The notes beneath the pieces were generated by a model that had not been told where the DNA came from, searched no databases, and saw nothing but the letters and a program-made list of their open reading frames with translations. A stretch of DNA of 34,573 nucleotides from GCA-001735895 sp964651385 (GTDB lineage Bacteria > Pseudomonadota > Gammaproteobacteria > GCA-001735895), in NCBI GenBank assembly GCA_964651385.1, contig CAZYYM010000030.1, forward strand, positions 1-34,573, written 5' to 3'. Both the position numbers and the translations under genes were made by a program. This document shows, in pieces, positions 23,813 through 30,423 of the stretch. Each line of letters starts with the position of its first letter. The first letter of the stretch is position 1.

Positions 23813-24130
23813 TTACTCAGGATCGGCGAGCGTTTTTAATAAACGTAATGCTATTTCTTTTTTATCTTCTGGTAGTTGCTTAATTATTGTTAATGCTTCT
23901 ATTTGTTTTTTGTCACTAATGAACACCGCGTCATCTCCTAATAGTTCGGATACGGATAAATCAATCATTTTTGCTATCTCCTTTACCTGATTAATACTAG
24001 GCTCTCTGGCTCCGTTTAGGTAATGCGACGCCGCGCCTTCGGTTACATTTAATACAGCGGCCAAATCTTTATAGACATAACCCTTTCTTTTTAACCCTTG
24101 TTTTGCTCTATCTGTCCAATCGGCAGCCAT
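23813..24130 (-). CDS. CI-like repressor, short form
   Basis: 105 residues. The N-terminal XRE-type helix-turn-helix is at about 17-62: YKDLAAVLNVTEGAASHYLN then GAREPSINQVKEIAKMIDLS. The C-terminal about 35 residues form a helical dimer-like tail. There is no S24 peptidase domain, so RecA-stimulated self-cleavage as in lambda CI is not available; induction would need an antirepressor or another route. Lies between the two operator-bearing promoters, as cI does in lambda. The ribosome site is weak (AGAGA), suggesting low-level translation. Confidence 0.85.
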   Translation of the reverse strand: MAADWTDRAKQGLKRKGYVYKDLAAVLNVTEGAASHYLNGAREPSINQVKEIAKMIDLSVSELLGDDAVFISDKKQIEALTIIKQLPEDKKEIALRLLKTLADPE

Positions 24131-24200
24131 ATTATCAATCTCTATATTTTATTTGCGAGAAATAGGCAGTTAGTATAAATAATACTGCCCTGGCTGCTGG

Positions 24201-24213
24201 ATACATATTGTAT
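24201..24213. promoter_or_regulatory. Repressor operator O3 (between PRM and PR)
   Basis: ATACATATTGTAT. It lies 10 bp upstream of the rightward -35 and directly upstream of a weak leftward -35 (CCAGCA at 24200-24195) that is paired at 17 bp with TATACT (24177-24172). Repressor here could both block PR and activate its own promoter; this second role is inference. Confidence 0.6.
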
Positions 24214-24223
24214 AGAATAATAC

Positions 24224-24252
24224 TTGACTTGTATATATACGTATCGTATAGT
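24224..24252 (+). promoter_or_regulatory. PR-like early promoter
   Basis: TTGACT (24224-24229), 17-bp spacer, TATAGT (24247-24252). The Cro-like ATG is only seven bases past the -10, so the transcript would start at the initiation codon. Confidence 0.85.
24237..24249. promoter_or_regulatory. Repressor operator O4 (PR)
   Basis: ATACGTATCGTAT, overlapping the -10 of PR just as O1 overlaps the -10 of PL. Binding would block RNA polymerase directly. Confidence 0.65.
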
Positions 24253-24258
24253 TCGTTT

Positions 24259-24465
24259 ATGAATATAGAATTTGAGAAATTTATCGAAATGGCTGGCGGC
24301 ACAGTAATAGCCGGGAAGATTATCAATTGCACGATGGGACAGATATCACATATCCGAACTGGTAGGCGTGATGTATCAAAAAATGTCGCTAAGTTAATCA
24401 TTGATAAGTACCCCGAGTTATCACTAGAAAAACTACTTTTCCCTGATGGTGAACAAGCCGCATGA
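24259..24465 (+). CDS. Cro-like repressor
   Basis: 68 residues from ATG 24259: a helix-turn-helix is visible in GTVIAGKIINCTMGQISHIR, with a following TGRRDVSKNVAKLIIDKYPE. First gene of the rightward early operon and divergent from the CI-like gene, the place of cro. The start is placed downstream of the promoter -10, which excludes an in-frame ATG at 24208. No Shine-Dalgarno precedes it, fitting a leaderless message. Confidence 0.82.
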   Translation: MNIEFEKFIEMAGGTVIAGKIINCTMGQISHIRTGRRDVSKNVAKLIIDKYPELSLEKLLFPDGEQAA

Positions 24466-24514
24466 TTTCCATGCTCCAACAGCAAGCCCCCTCCTCATGT
24501 GCTGTTGGTTTATT

Positions 24515-24545
24515 GCGGGGTAGGATAACTACCTCGCTTTTTTTT
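24515..24545 (+). terminator. tR1-like terminator after cro
   Basis: GCGGGGTAG pairs with CTACCTCGC (nine pairs, one G-U) around a GATAA loop, then eight T (24538-24545). A second looser inverted repeat, CCAACAGC with GCTGTTGG, lies just before it. It is placed between cro and the CII-like gene, as tR1 is in lambda, so downstream genes would need read-through or antitermination. Confidence 0.8.
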
Positions 24546-24569
24546 ATACAGATTAAGTGCTTACAAGAC

Positions 24570-24598
24570 CATACAAGCATCTTGAGGGTACTTGTATG
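24570..24598 (+). promoter_or_regulatory. Hairpin enclosing the start of the CII-like gene
   Basis: CATACAAG (24570-24577) is the exact reverse complement of CTTGTATG (24591-24598), which contains the start codon (24596-24598). The GAGGG ribosome site (24584-24588) falls in the 13-nt loop. A direct repeat ACAAG-N5-ACAAG covers 24563-24577. This could be a translational switch or a protein-binding dyad. Confidence 0.5.
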
Positions 24599-24988
24599 AA
24601 CCAGCAATCATTGTTCCATGAAGACGTTTACGAGGCGCTCCAGACGGACGTACAGGCTTGCGGAGGTAACAAGGTAGTGGGCTCACTGTTATATGCCGAA
24701 ATGCCGCCAGACAAAGCAGGAGAGAAGCTGGCGCGGTGTTTAAACCAACACCACCAGCAAGAACTAAAACCTGACCAGGTTAGTTTAATTATCAAACAGG
24801 CGAGCAAGGGTAATTCATTCGCCACTATTTATTTTATTTGTCAGGAAGCGAATTTATCGCAACCAGAACGAATAGAGCCCGAAGACGAAAAAGCCAAACT
24901 CCAGCGCGAATTTATCCAAATGGGTGAGTCTATGAAAAAAATGCTGGAACAGATTCAGCGGCAAGAAACTATTAAGGCGGTCGTGTAA
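24596..24988 (+). CDS. CII-like regulator (phage CP76 family)
   Basis: 130 residues. VYEALQTDVQACGGNKVVGS, LYAEMPPDKAGEKLARCLNQ, then LKPDQVSLIIKQASKGNSF are features of the CP76-type phage regulatory proteins, which occupy the CII position and bind DNA. The C-terminal part is a charged helix (KAKLQREFIQMGESMKKMLE). GAGGG sits 7 nt upstream of ATG 24596; an in-frame ATG at 24557 lacks a ribosome site. It probably helps decide between lysis and lysogeny. Confidence 0.75.
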   Translation: MNQQSLFHEDVYEALQTDVQACGGNKVVGSLLYAEMPPDKAGEKLARCLNQHHQQELKPDQVSLIIKQASKGNSFATIYFICQEANLSQPERIEPEDEKAKLQREFIQMGESMKKMLEQIQRQETIKAVV

Positions 24989-25167
24989 TGGGTGCTGTAA
25001 CTCATATCAAAACCGGCAAAACATCGGTTAATTTCACGCGCCATAATGGGTTTTATCTCATCGAAAAACGGCTACCAGGAAGTAGGCCGCAGATCATTTA
25101 TTTGACGGAACAAGAGGTTAAAAATTTCAGTGAGTACGTCAATAAATGTCAGCCGAAACACTCCTAA
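24988..25167 (+). CDS. Small protein, 59 aa
   Basis: Start ATG overlaps the preceding stop (TAATG), and the end overlaps the primase zinc domain gene by 22 bp. The protein (MGAVTHIKTGKTSVNFTRHN ... IIYLTEQEVKNFSEYVNKC) is beta-rich then helical. No family recognised. Continuous overlaps on both sides make it a likely real gene of the early operon. Confidence 0.6.
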   Translation: MGAVTHIKTGKTSVNFTRHNGFYLIEKRLPGSRPQIIYLTEQEVKNFSEYVNKCQPKHS

Positions 25168-25571
25168 ACCATCTCTCTAAAGTACGTCAAAACGGCCCTG
25201 GTCGATGGATGGCTTGTTGCCCTGGGCATGACGATCAATCGCCTTCATTAAGCGTTAAGGAAGAAGCTGACGGACATACTTTGATCCACTGTTTCGCGGG
25301 TTGTTCTCCAGAAGAAATAATGGGGTCAATGGGCCTGCAAATGTCCGATCTATTCCCTGAAAAAGACGCGCATAGCTTCAATGACGATCCACATAAAAAC
25401 CAGTCCCAAAAGCGAGAAACCAGGCTGGAAGAAGAAAAAAATAACCTTGAATTTCGACTGATGAATTACATCAGCATGATAAAAAACGGTCATAGATTTA
25501 GCCCAAAAGAGGACGAAGAAAACAGGCAGAACTTCAACCGATTGCAACAAATTAAGGGATATTCGGCATGA
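25146..25571 (+). CDS. Stand-alone primase zinc-binding domain protein
   Basis: 141 residues. The N-terminal 75 hold a CHC2-type zinc motif: CCPGHDDQSPSLSV, with C24/C25 and H28, and IHCFAGCSPEEIM with C49 and C53, then LFPE. These match the zinc domain that recognises the priming site in T7 gp4 and P4-type primases. The catalytic TOPRIM domain is absent; the C-terminal about 65 residues are a charged helix. It probably works with the helicase encoded two genes downstream. Clear homology for the zinc part only. Confidence 0.85.
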   Translation: MSAETLLNHLSKVRQNGPGRWMACCPGHDDQSPSLSVKEEADGHTLIHCFAGCSPEEIMGSMGLQMSDLFPEKDAHSFNDDPHKNQSQKRETRLEEEKNNLEFRLMNYISMIKNGHRFSPKEDEENRQNFNRLQQIKGYSA

Positions 25572-26191
25572 AATATACCGTTAAAAACTGGAAAAATTTC
25601 CAACAATACAAGGATGACCGGCCTCTACATTGGATAAAACTACACACAAAATTGATCAATGACTTCAAGTTCAATCAGCTTTCTGAGTTATCGCAACTAC
25701 ATCTGATAAAACTTTGGTTATTAGCAGCAGAGAAACATGGAGAGATAGAAGGCGACGAGGCTTGGTTTGCAAGGCTCTTAGGCGCAAAAAGGATTCATTT
25801 GGACGATCTTGTACGAGCAGGATATTTACTCCGTACGAAACCGTACGAAACCGTACCTAGAGAAGAGAAGAGAAGAGAAGAGAAGAATATTGTTGAGCTG
25901 AAGCCCAACGGTGCCGAAATAGTATTTGAATACTGGAAGGAAAAACTAAAACACGACAAGGCTGTTTTCGATATCAGCCGTAAACGGATAATTAACAAGG
26001 CCTTGGAATCTCACACGGTTGAGAATTTAAAACTTGCAATCGATGGGTGTTCATCTGATGAATGGCACATGGGTAAAAATGACAGGGGTAAGGTTTACGA
26101 TGGCGTTCATGTAATTTTTAAAGATTCGGACAAAATTGAAGGATTTATCAATGGCAGATCAGTTCGTGTATTCGGGGACGGTGCGCTATGA
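25568..26191 (+). CDS. O-like replication initiator
   Basis: 207 residues. The N-terminus (KYTVKNWKNFQQYKDDRPLH then WIKLHTKLINDF) and a winged-helix section (ELSQLHLIKLWLLAAEKHGE) match phage replisome-organiser proteins. A charged linker REEKRREEK follows, then a C-terminal domain (FEYWKEKLKHDKAVFDISRK, RIINKALESHTVENLKLAID) typical of O/DnaD-type loaders that recruit helicase. The linker-coding DNA carries iterated sequences, as lambda gene O carries its origin. ATGA overlap with the previous gene. Confidence 0.8.
   Translation: MKYTVKNWKNFQQYKDDRPLHWIKLHTKLINDFKFNQLSELSQLHLIKLWLLAAEKHGEIEGDEAWFARLLGAKRIHLDDLVRAGYLLRTKPYETVPREEKRREEKNIVELKPNGAEIVFEYWKEKLKHDKAVFDISRKRIINKALESHTVENLKLAIDGCSSDEWHMGKNDRGKVYDGVHVIFKDSDKIEGFINGRSVRVFGDGAL
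25811..25884 (+). other. Candidate replication origin (iterons in O-like gene)
   Basis: CCGTACGAAA occurs at 25831 and 25841 and again as CCGTACctag at 25851, with a further GTACGA at 25811, giving GTAC cores at a 10-bp, single-turn spacing. Five GAGAA units follow (25860-25884), then AT-rich sequence. Iterons plus a purine tract in the initiator gene parallels lambda ori. Origin function is inference. Confidence 0.5.
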
Positions 26192-27114
26192 ATATCTTGC
26201 CGAATAATTTAAACCTCGAAGACTTTATTGGCGTTCAAGAAAGCCAGCATGTGAGACCTCCGACCGACTTCAAAAATAAAATTATTGACCGCATAAAAAA
26301 CGGGTTCCGAGTCGAGGGTGAAAAATTGCCGTGGTACAAAACCTTCGACCTTGTTCGTTTGAGACCTGGAGAAGTTTCGATCTGGGCGGGAATTAACGGG
26401 CATAAAAAATCGATGCTTCTCGGCCAGGTTTTGCTCTGGCTTCCGGCGCAAATAAAAATACTAATCGCGTCTTTGGAAATGAAACCCGAAGCAACCCTGG
26501 AGCGAATGGTAAAACAATCACTGGGCAGCAATAAACCGGATGAAAAATACCTCAACCGTTTTTTCGACTTAACCGAGAATATATGGCTTTACGATCAGCA
26601 GGACTCCGTACCTTCTGACCGAATTTTAGGGTTAGTTGGATACGCGGCGAAGGAATTAAAAATGCAACATATCGCGATTGACTCGCTGGTGAAATGCGGA
26701 ATTTCGCTTGACGACTTCACCGCGCAAAAGGACTTTATCGATAAATTATCCTACATGGCCAAAGCGTTCAACGTGCATATTCATCTCGTTCACCATGTTC
26801 GAAAAGGCAAAGACGAAAAAGAAAAATTATCAAAAATGGACGTGAAGGGCGGCGGCGAGATAACCGATCTGGTTGACAATGTTTTCCTCGTGCAAACCAA
26901 TAAATCGAAAAAAGAAAAATCAGAACAAAATAAACCGGTCGATAAATTTGAGCCAGACCAAACACTAGAGGTTTGCAAGCAACGGCATGGCGAATGGGAG
27001 GGACAGATTGCATTGTGGTTTCGTGAAAACGGGCTTCAATTTGTCGGCGGCCCTGACTCGCAAAACCTAAGCTGGCGCTTCGAAACTCAATACCCGCAAG
27101 GTGGCTACCAATGA
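26188..27114 (+). CDS. DnaB-like replicative helicase
   Basis: 308 residues, hexameric-helicase-like RecA core. Walker A is GINGHKKS (68-75), Walker B HIAIDS (D165), then a sensor-like HLVHHVRK (199-206) and GGGEITDLVDNVFLV. The N-terminal 60 residues act as linker, with no DnaB N-domain. Resembles the helicase half of T7 gp4-type or AAA_25 proteins. Operates with the zinc-domain protein and the O-like initiator. Gly of the usual GKS/T is His-Lys here: GHKKS keeps the key Lys. Confidence 0.87.
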   Translation: MNILPNNLNLEDFIGVQESQHVRPPTDFKNKIIDRIKNGFRVEGEKLPWYKTFDLVRLRPGEVSIWAGINGHKKSMLLGQVLLWLPAQIKILIASLEMKPEATLERMVKQSLGSNKPDEKYLNRFFDLTENIWLYDQQDSVPSDRILGLVGYAAKELKMQHIAIDSLVKCGISLDDFTAQKDFIDKLSYMAKAFNVHIHLVHHVRKGKDEKEKLSKMDVKGGGEITDLVDNVFLVQTNKSKKEKSEQNKPVDKFEPDQTLEVCKQRHGEWEGQIALWFRENGLQFVGGPDSQNLSWRFETQYPQGGYQ

Positions 27115-27323
27115 ACCAACACACTGCAATAGACCTGTTTAACTTCAAGCAGGGTATGGACAGGTTTTTAGTTAAAGACCCATTGACGGATATGCAGAAA
27201 AAAACATTGCAGTTATTAAAAACCGGCATATCTGAAAAAGAAGCCTGTGAAGTTTTGGGTTTAGGCGTTTATGCGATTCGTAGTCGCGCTGCGACTTTGC
27301 GGGAAAAAGGGTGGCTGCGGTGA
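27111..27323 (+). CDS. Small helix-turn-helix protein, 70 aa
   Basis: ATGA overlap with the helicase gene. The C-terminal half, LTDMQKKTLQLLKTGISEKE then ACEVLGLGVYAIRSRAATLR, is a sigma-region-4 or LuxR-type helix-turn-helix. The N-terminal 25 residues are unassigned. Probably a DNA-binding regulator of early or middle genes; the target is unknown. Confidence 0.75.
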   Translation: MNQHTAIDLFNFKQGMDRFLVKDPLTDMQKKTLQLLKTGISEKEACEVLGLGVYAIRSRAATLREKGWLR

Positions 27324-27463
27324 AACTACCCAAATACGTTCGGAAGTTTAAGAAACTCAAGCGCGATGCTTACGCGAAATTTGTGGGCGTTCCGAATAGA
27401 AAACCAATGGCGGCACCAACCGAGCGGTTTAAAACAACAGCGTTTATCCGGTGGAACAAATGA
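27320..27463 (+). CDS. Small basic protein, 47 aa
   Basis: GTG start overlapping the preceding stop (GTGA). Sequence begins MKLPKYVRKFKKLKRDAYAK and ends FKTTAFIRWNK: strongly basic, no Cys, likely nucleic-acid or acidic-partner binding. The four-base overlaps before and after it argue that it is translated. No family recognised. Confidence 0.55.
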   Translation: MKLPKYVRKFKKLKRDAYAKFVGVPNRKPMAAPTERFKTTAFIRWNK

Positions 27464-27609
27464 CCGAAGAAGAAAAATGCCCACTATGCGGCGGCAAGAA
27501 CCCTGAGTGTTTTCTGTGCGAGCAAAACAGGCAAGAGCCGAAACGCGAAGAACAGAAGCCGCCGAGCTTGATTCCCGGGCCTCGGTACGATGAAGACTAT
27601 AAAAAATGA
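27460..27609 (+). CDS. Small zinc-ribbon-like protein, 49 aa
   Basis: MTEEEKCPLCGGKNPECFLC: the four cysteines at 7, 10, 17 and 20 form CxxC-N6-CxxC, a likely zinc knuckle. The remaining residues are a charged, Pro-rich tail ending YDEDYKK. ATGA overlaps on both sides. Function unknown; small zinc proteins are common in lambdoid nin regions. Confidence 0.6.
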   Translation: MTEEEKCPLCGGKNPECFLCEQNRQEPKREEQKPPSLIPGPRYDEDYKK

Positions 27610-27770
27610 AATGGTCACTCATCAAATGCAAAAGCGGCCAGAGTATCAGTTCAGGCCCGTATCGTATCCACAAAAGCCTGGATCGATATACAGCCTATCG
27701 TGTCAATCCTTTTGAAATATTCGGTGTTTTTAAAACAGCCAAAGGAGCAAAGGCGCGGTGTCTGAAATGA
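27606..27770 (+). CDS. Small protein, 54 aa
   Basis: Begins MKWSLIKCKSGQSISSGPYR and ends KTAKGAKARCLK; beta-strand-like with basic ends. Part of the ATGA-overlapping string of tiny genes between the helicase-linked HTH gene and the methyltransferase. No family recognised. Confidence 0.55.
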   Translation: MKWSLIKCKSGQSISSGPYRIHKSLDRYTAYRVNPFEIFGVFKTAKGAKARCLK

Positions 27771-27925
27771 TCATCAGGTCGTTGTTTGTCGCGCTAATAC
27801 TAACGCTTATTTTTGCGACTGGATTTTATACCGGAGCGGGTATGAAGGAACTATTGGTTTGTACGCAGAACGATTGCTGGATAATTAAATTCGGAGGAAA
27901 TGATGAGTTGCGTAGTTTGCGGTAA
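27767..27925 (+). CDS. Small membrane protein, 52 aa
   Basis: An N-terminal membrane span (IIRSLFVALILTLIFATGFY, residues 2-21) is followed by a short polar domain with C32 and C37, possibly periplasmic and disulphide-bonded. ATGA overlap upstream; its 3' end overlaps the next gene by 23 bp in another frame. Function unknown. Confidence 0.6.
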   Translation: MIIRSLFVALILTLIFATGFYTGAGMKELLVCTQNDCWIIKFGGNDELRSLR

Positions 27926-28076
27926 GAAAAAAAGGGACAGGGCTAAAACCTGTTCTAATGAATGTCTGTCGAAATTAATGAGCATAATTCGTACCGATAC
28001 GCCATGGTCAACCAAACCCAAAAAGGTTGAGTATGTGCCGAGTCCGCTTGACTTGTTTTTAAGGAGGTCTATATGA
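27903..28076 (+). CDS. Small zinc-finger protein, 57 aa
   Basis: CVVCGKKKRDRAKTCSNEC (residues 3-21) is a CxxC...CxxxC zinc ribbon of the kind seen in tiny phage proteins. ATG 27903 is chosen because GGAGG is 5 nt upstream; ATG 27900 would be too near. Its own 3' end carries the AGGAGG used by the methyltransferase, and overlaps it by ATGA. Function unknown. Confidence 0.65.
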   Translation: MSCVVCGKKKRDRAKTCSNECLSKLMSIIRTDTPWSTKPKKVEYVPSPLDLFLRRSI

Positions 28077-29047
28077 ACACGGCTGAAAAACTGGAAGTTA
28101 TTAATCAGGTAGTGACCGACGACTACTCGATATACAACGCTGATACGGTTGAGATAGCTCAATCATTACCAAGTAATTCGGTCGGGTTTTCAATATTCAG
28201 CCCACCATTCGAAACGCTATACACTTATTCAAATTCTGATAGGGACATGGGTAACAGTAGAACATCGGATGAATTTTGGAGCCATTATAAATTTTTGATT
28301 CGGGAGCAATTCCGGGTAATGCAGCCAGGTCGATTGGTAGCCATTCATTGTATGAATTTACCGACTTCTAAGACCAATCACGGGTATATCGGTATAAGAG
28401 ATTTTCGAGGCGAAATCATCCGGTCTTATTCAGATGCCGGGTTTTATTATCATTCAGAAGTTTGCATATGGAAAGATCCAGTGGTTGCTATGCAAAGAAC
28501 AAAAGCACTCGGTCTATTGCATAAGCAATTACAAAAAGACTCGGCAATGAGCCGCCAGGGAATTGCCGATTATCTGGTAGTGATGCGAAAGCCTGGATAT
28601 AACGATAATCCTGTAACTGGCCCGTTGAATCATTTTGTCGGCGAAGACATACCACCAAATTTCAAACCGGTCGAATATGACGAATACAGAAATGGGTATA
28701 TCCCTGAAAATGAAAATGCATCGGTGATAGATATCTGGCAAAGGTATGCATCGCCTATATGGATGGATATCCGACAAACCAATACTTTGCAATACCAAAC
28801 GGCCAGGGCAAGCGACGACGAGAGACATATTTGTCCGTTACAACTTGATGTAATCGAGCGATCTTTGCAGCTTTGGACTAAATCGGGCGATATTGTCTGG
28901 TCTCCATTTATGGGGATAGGGAGTGAGGGATATGTTTCTGTCCAGATGGGTAGGAAGTTTATCGGCGCTGAATTGAAAGCGAGTTATTTTGAATTAGCAA
29001 AAAGGAATATGGCGATGGCTAATAAAATTCAGGAGGAGTTATTTTGA
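28073..29047 (+). CDS. DNA methyltransferase (N6_N4 type)
   Basis: 324 residues, beta-class arrangement. Catalytic motif IV is SPPF (43-46); the AdoMet-binding FxGxG-type motif comes late as WSPFMGIGSEG, followed by GRKFIGAELKASYFELAKRN. SPPF/SPPY is usual for N4-cytosine enzymes, but adenine methylation cannot be excluded. Strong AGGAGG before the ATG. It overlaps an SNF2-like helicase gene by ATGA and no restriction subunit is present, so self-protection against host restriction is the simplest role. Confidence 0.9.
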   Translation: MNTAEKLEVINQVVTDDYSIYNADTVEIAQSLPSNSVGFSIFSPPFETLYTYSNSDRDMGNSRTSDEFWSHYKFLIREQFRVMQPGRLVAIHCMNLPTSKTNHGYIGIRDFRGEIIRSYSDAGFYYHSEVCIWKDPVVAMQRTKALGLLHKQLQKDSAMSRQGIADYLVVMRKPGYNDNPVTGPLNHFVGEDIPPNFKPVEYDEYRNGYIPENENASVIDIWQRYASPIWMDIRQTNTLQYQTARASDDERHICPLQLDVIERSLQLWTKSGDIVWSPFMGIGSEGYVSVQMGRKFIGAELKASYFELAKRNMAMANKIQEELF

Positions 29048-30423
29048 ATTATTCATCGTTTTTAGATAACAAGGAAATCACATTATTAAAATCAGGTTTT
29101 GCTGCTGATGGTAATTTGCCAAAAGCACTAATGCCTCACCAGTTGGCTTGCGTTAAATGGGCATGTAAACGCGGCAGATCGGCTTTGTTTTTAGATACTG
29201 GTTTAGGCAAAACTCTATGTCAACTCGCATGGGCTCAGCAGGTATGCGGTCACACTGGCGGGTATGTCTTGATACTCGCGCCATTGGCGGTATCGCATCA
29301 GACAAAGAGAGAGGCAGAAAAATTTATGCCGAGATGCCCGGTTAAAGTTGTCGCGAATGATTCAGAAGTTAAAGAGCCGGGAATTTATATCACAAACTAT
29401 GAAAAATTATCAAAATTCGATGCTGGAATATTCGCCGGAATTGTGCTTGATGAATCATCAATTTTAAAAGGAATACAAGGCAAGTTCAGAAAGCAAATAA
29501 CAGAATCATTCAAACATACTCAGTATAAATTGAGCTGTACAGCAACGCCAAGCCCTAACGACTATATGGAATTAGGAACACAGTCGGAATTTCTATCAGT
29601 TATGTCTCAAGTCGAAATGCTGGCTATGTTTTTTATCCACGATGGGTCTGATACATCAAAATGGCGATTAAAGGGACACGGGAAGGTTAAATTTTGGGAA
29701 TGGCTATCAACCTGGGCAATCTTTATACGTTCTCCTAGTGATTTAGGTTTTGATGATTCTGATTATAAATTACCTGATATTCATTATCACGAAATAACAA
29801 TCGAAACTGAGGCTGAAGAAACTCTATTTGTCGAACCGGCGCTATCACTTGTCGATAGAAACAGGGCGAGAAAGGATTCAGTTAATGATAGATGCCAGTC
29901 AGCGGCTAAAGTGGCTAATGGATTAGATAATGCGGCGATCTGGTGCAACCTGAATGATGAATCACAGTTATTAAAAAATCTGGTTAATAATTCGGTTGAA
30001 GTCAAAGGCAGTGATACAGACGAACACAAGACGAAAGCACTAATCGGTTTTGCTACCGGTGATGTTAAAAAACTGATCAGTAAACCGAAAATAGCAGGTT
30101 TCGGCATGAATTTTCAAAACACGAATAATTGTATATTTGTCGGCTTGTCGGATTCGTGGGAGTCATTTTATCAAGCAATAAGAAGACAGTGGAGATTCGG
30201 CCAAACAGAAAAAGTAAACGTCTATATCGTATCGGCAGATACAGAGGGCGCAGTTGTCGAAAATATCAAACGCAAAGACGCGCAACATAATCAACTCATG
30301 TCCGAAATGATGGGACATATGCGGGAACTCACACAGAAAAACGTACTCGGCGCAGTGGTTGAAAAATCAACGTATGATCGACAAGAAAAAATAATAATAC
30401 CTGAATGGTTGGTTTCGGTATGA
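29044..30423 (+). CDS. SNF2-type superfamily 2 helicase
   Basis: 459 residues. Motif I is DTGLGKT (51-57), motif II DESS (136-139), motif III SCTATPS (164-170), and motif VI QAIRRQWRFGQ lies in the second RecA lobe, a spacing like short SNF2 proteins. It probably translocates on double-stranded DNA. Phage genomes often encode such a helicase right beside a methyltransferase, and here the two overlap by four bases, so they likely act together. There is no nuclease domain. Confidence 0.9.
   Translation: MNYSSFLDNKEITLLKSGFAADGNLPKALMPHQLACVKWACKRGRSALFLDTGLGKTLCQLAWAQQVCGHTGGYVLILAPLAVSHQTKREAEKFMPRCPVKVVANDSEVKEPGIYITNYEKLSKFDAGIFAGIVLDESSILKGIQGKFRKQITESFKHTQYKLSCTATPSPNDYMELGTQSEFLSVMSQVEMLAMFFIHDGSDTSKWRLKGHGKVKFWEWLSTWAIFIRSPSDLGFDDSDYKLPDIHYHEITIETEAEETLFVEPALSLVDRNRARKDSVNDRCQSAAKVANGLDNAAIWCNLNDESQLLKNLVNNSVEVKGSDTDEHKTKALIGFATGDVKKLISKPKIAGFGMNFQNTNNCIFVGLSDSWESFYQAIRRQWRFGQTEKVNVYIVSADTEGAVVENIKRKDAQHNQLMSEMMGHMRELTQKNVLGAVVEKSTYDRQEKIIIPEWLVSV

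Noticed and set aside
24135..24485. 116-aa minus-strand frame through the PR/cro region
   Set aside because: It runs across operators and promoters and opposite cro, with no ribosome site.
25146..25571. Complete DnaG-type primase
   Set aside because: Only the zinc domain is present in 141 residues; TOPRIM motifs are absent.
26768..27229. 153-aa minus-strand frame opposite the helicase
   Set aside because: Lies opposite well-supported helicase motifs and has no promoter or ribosome site.
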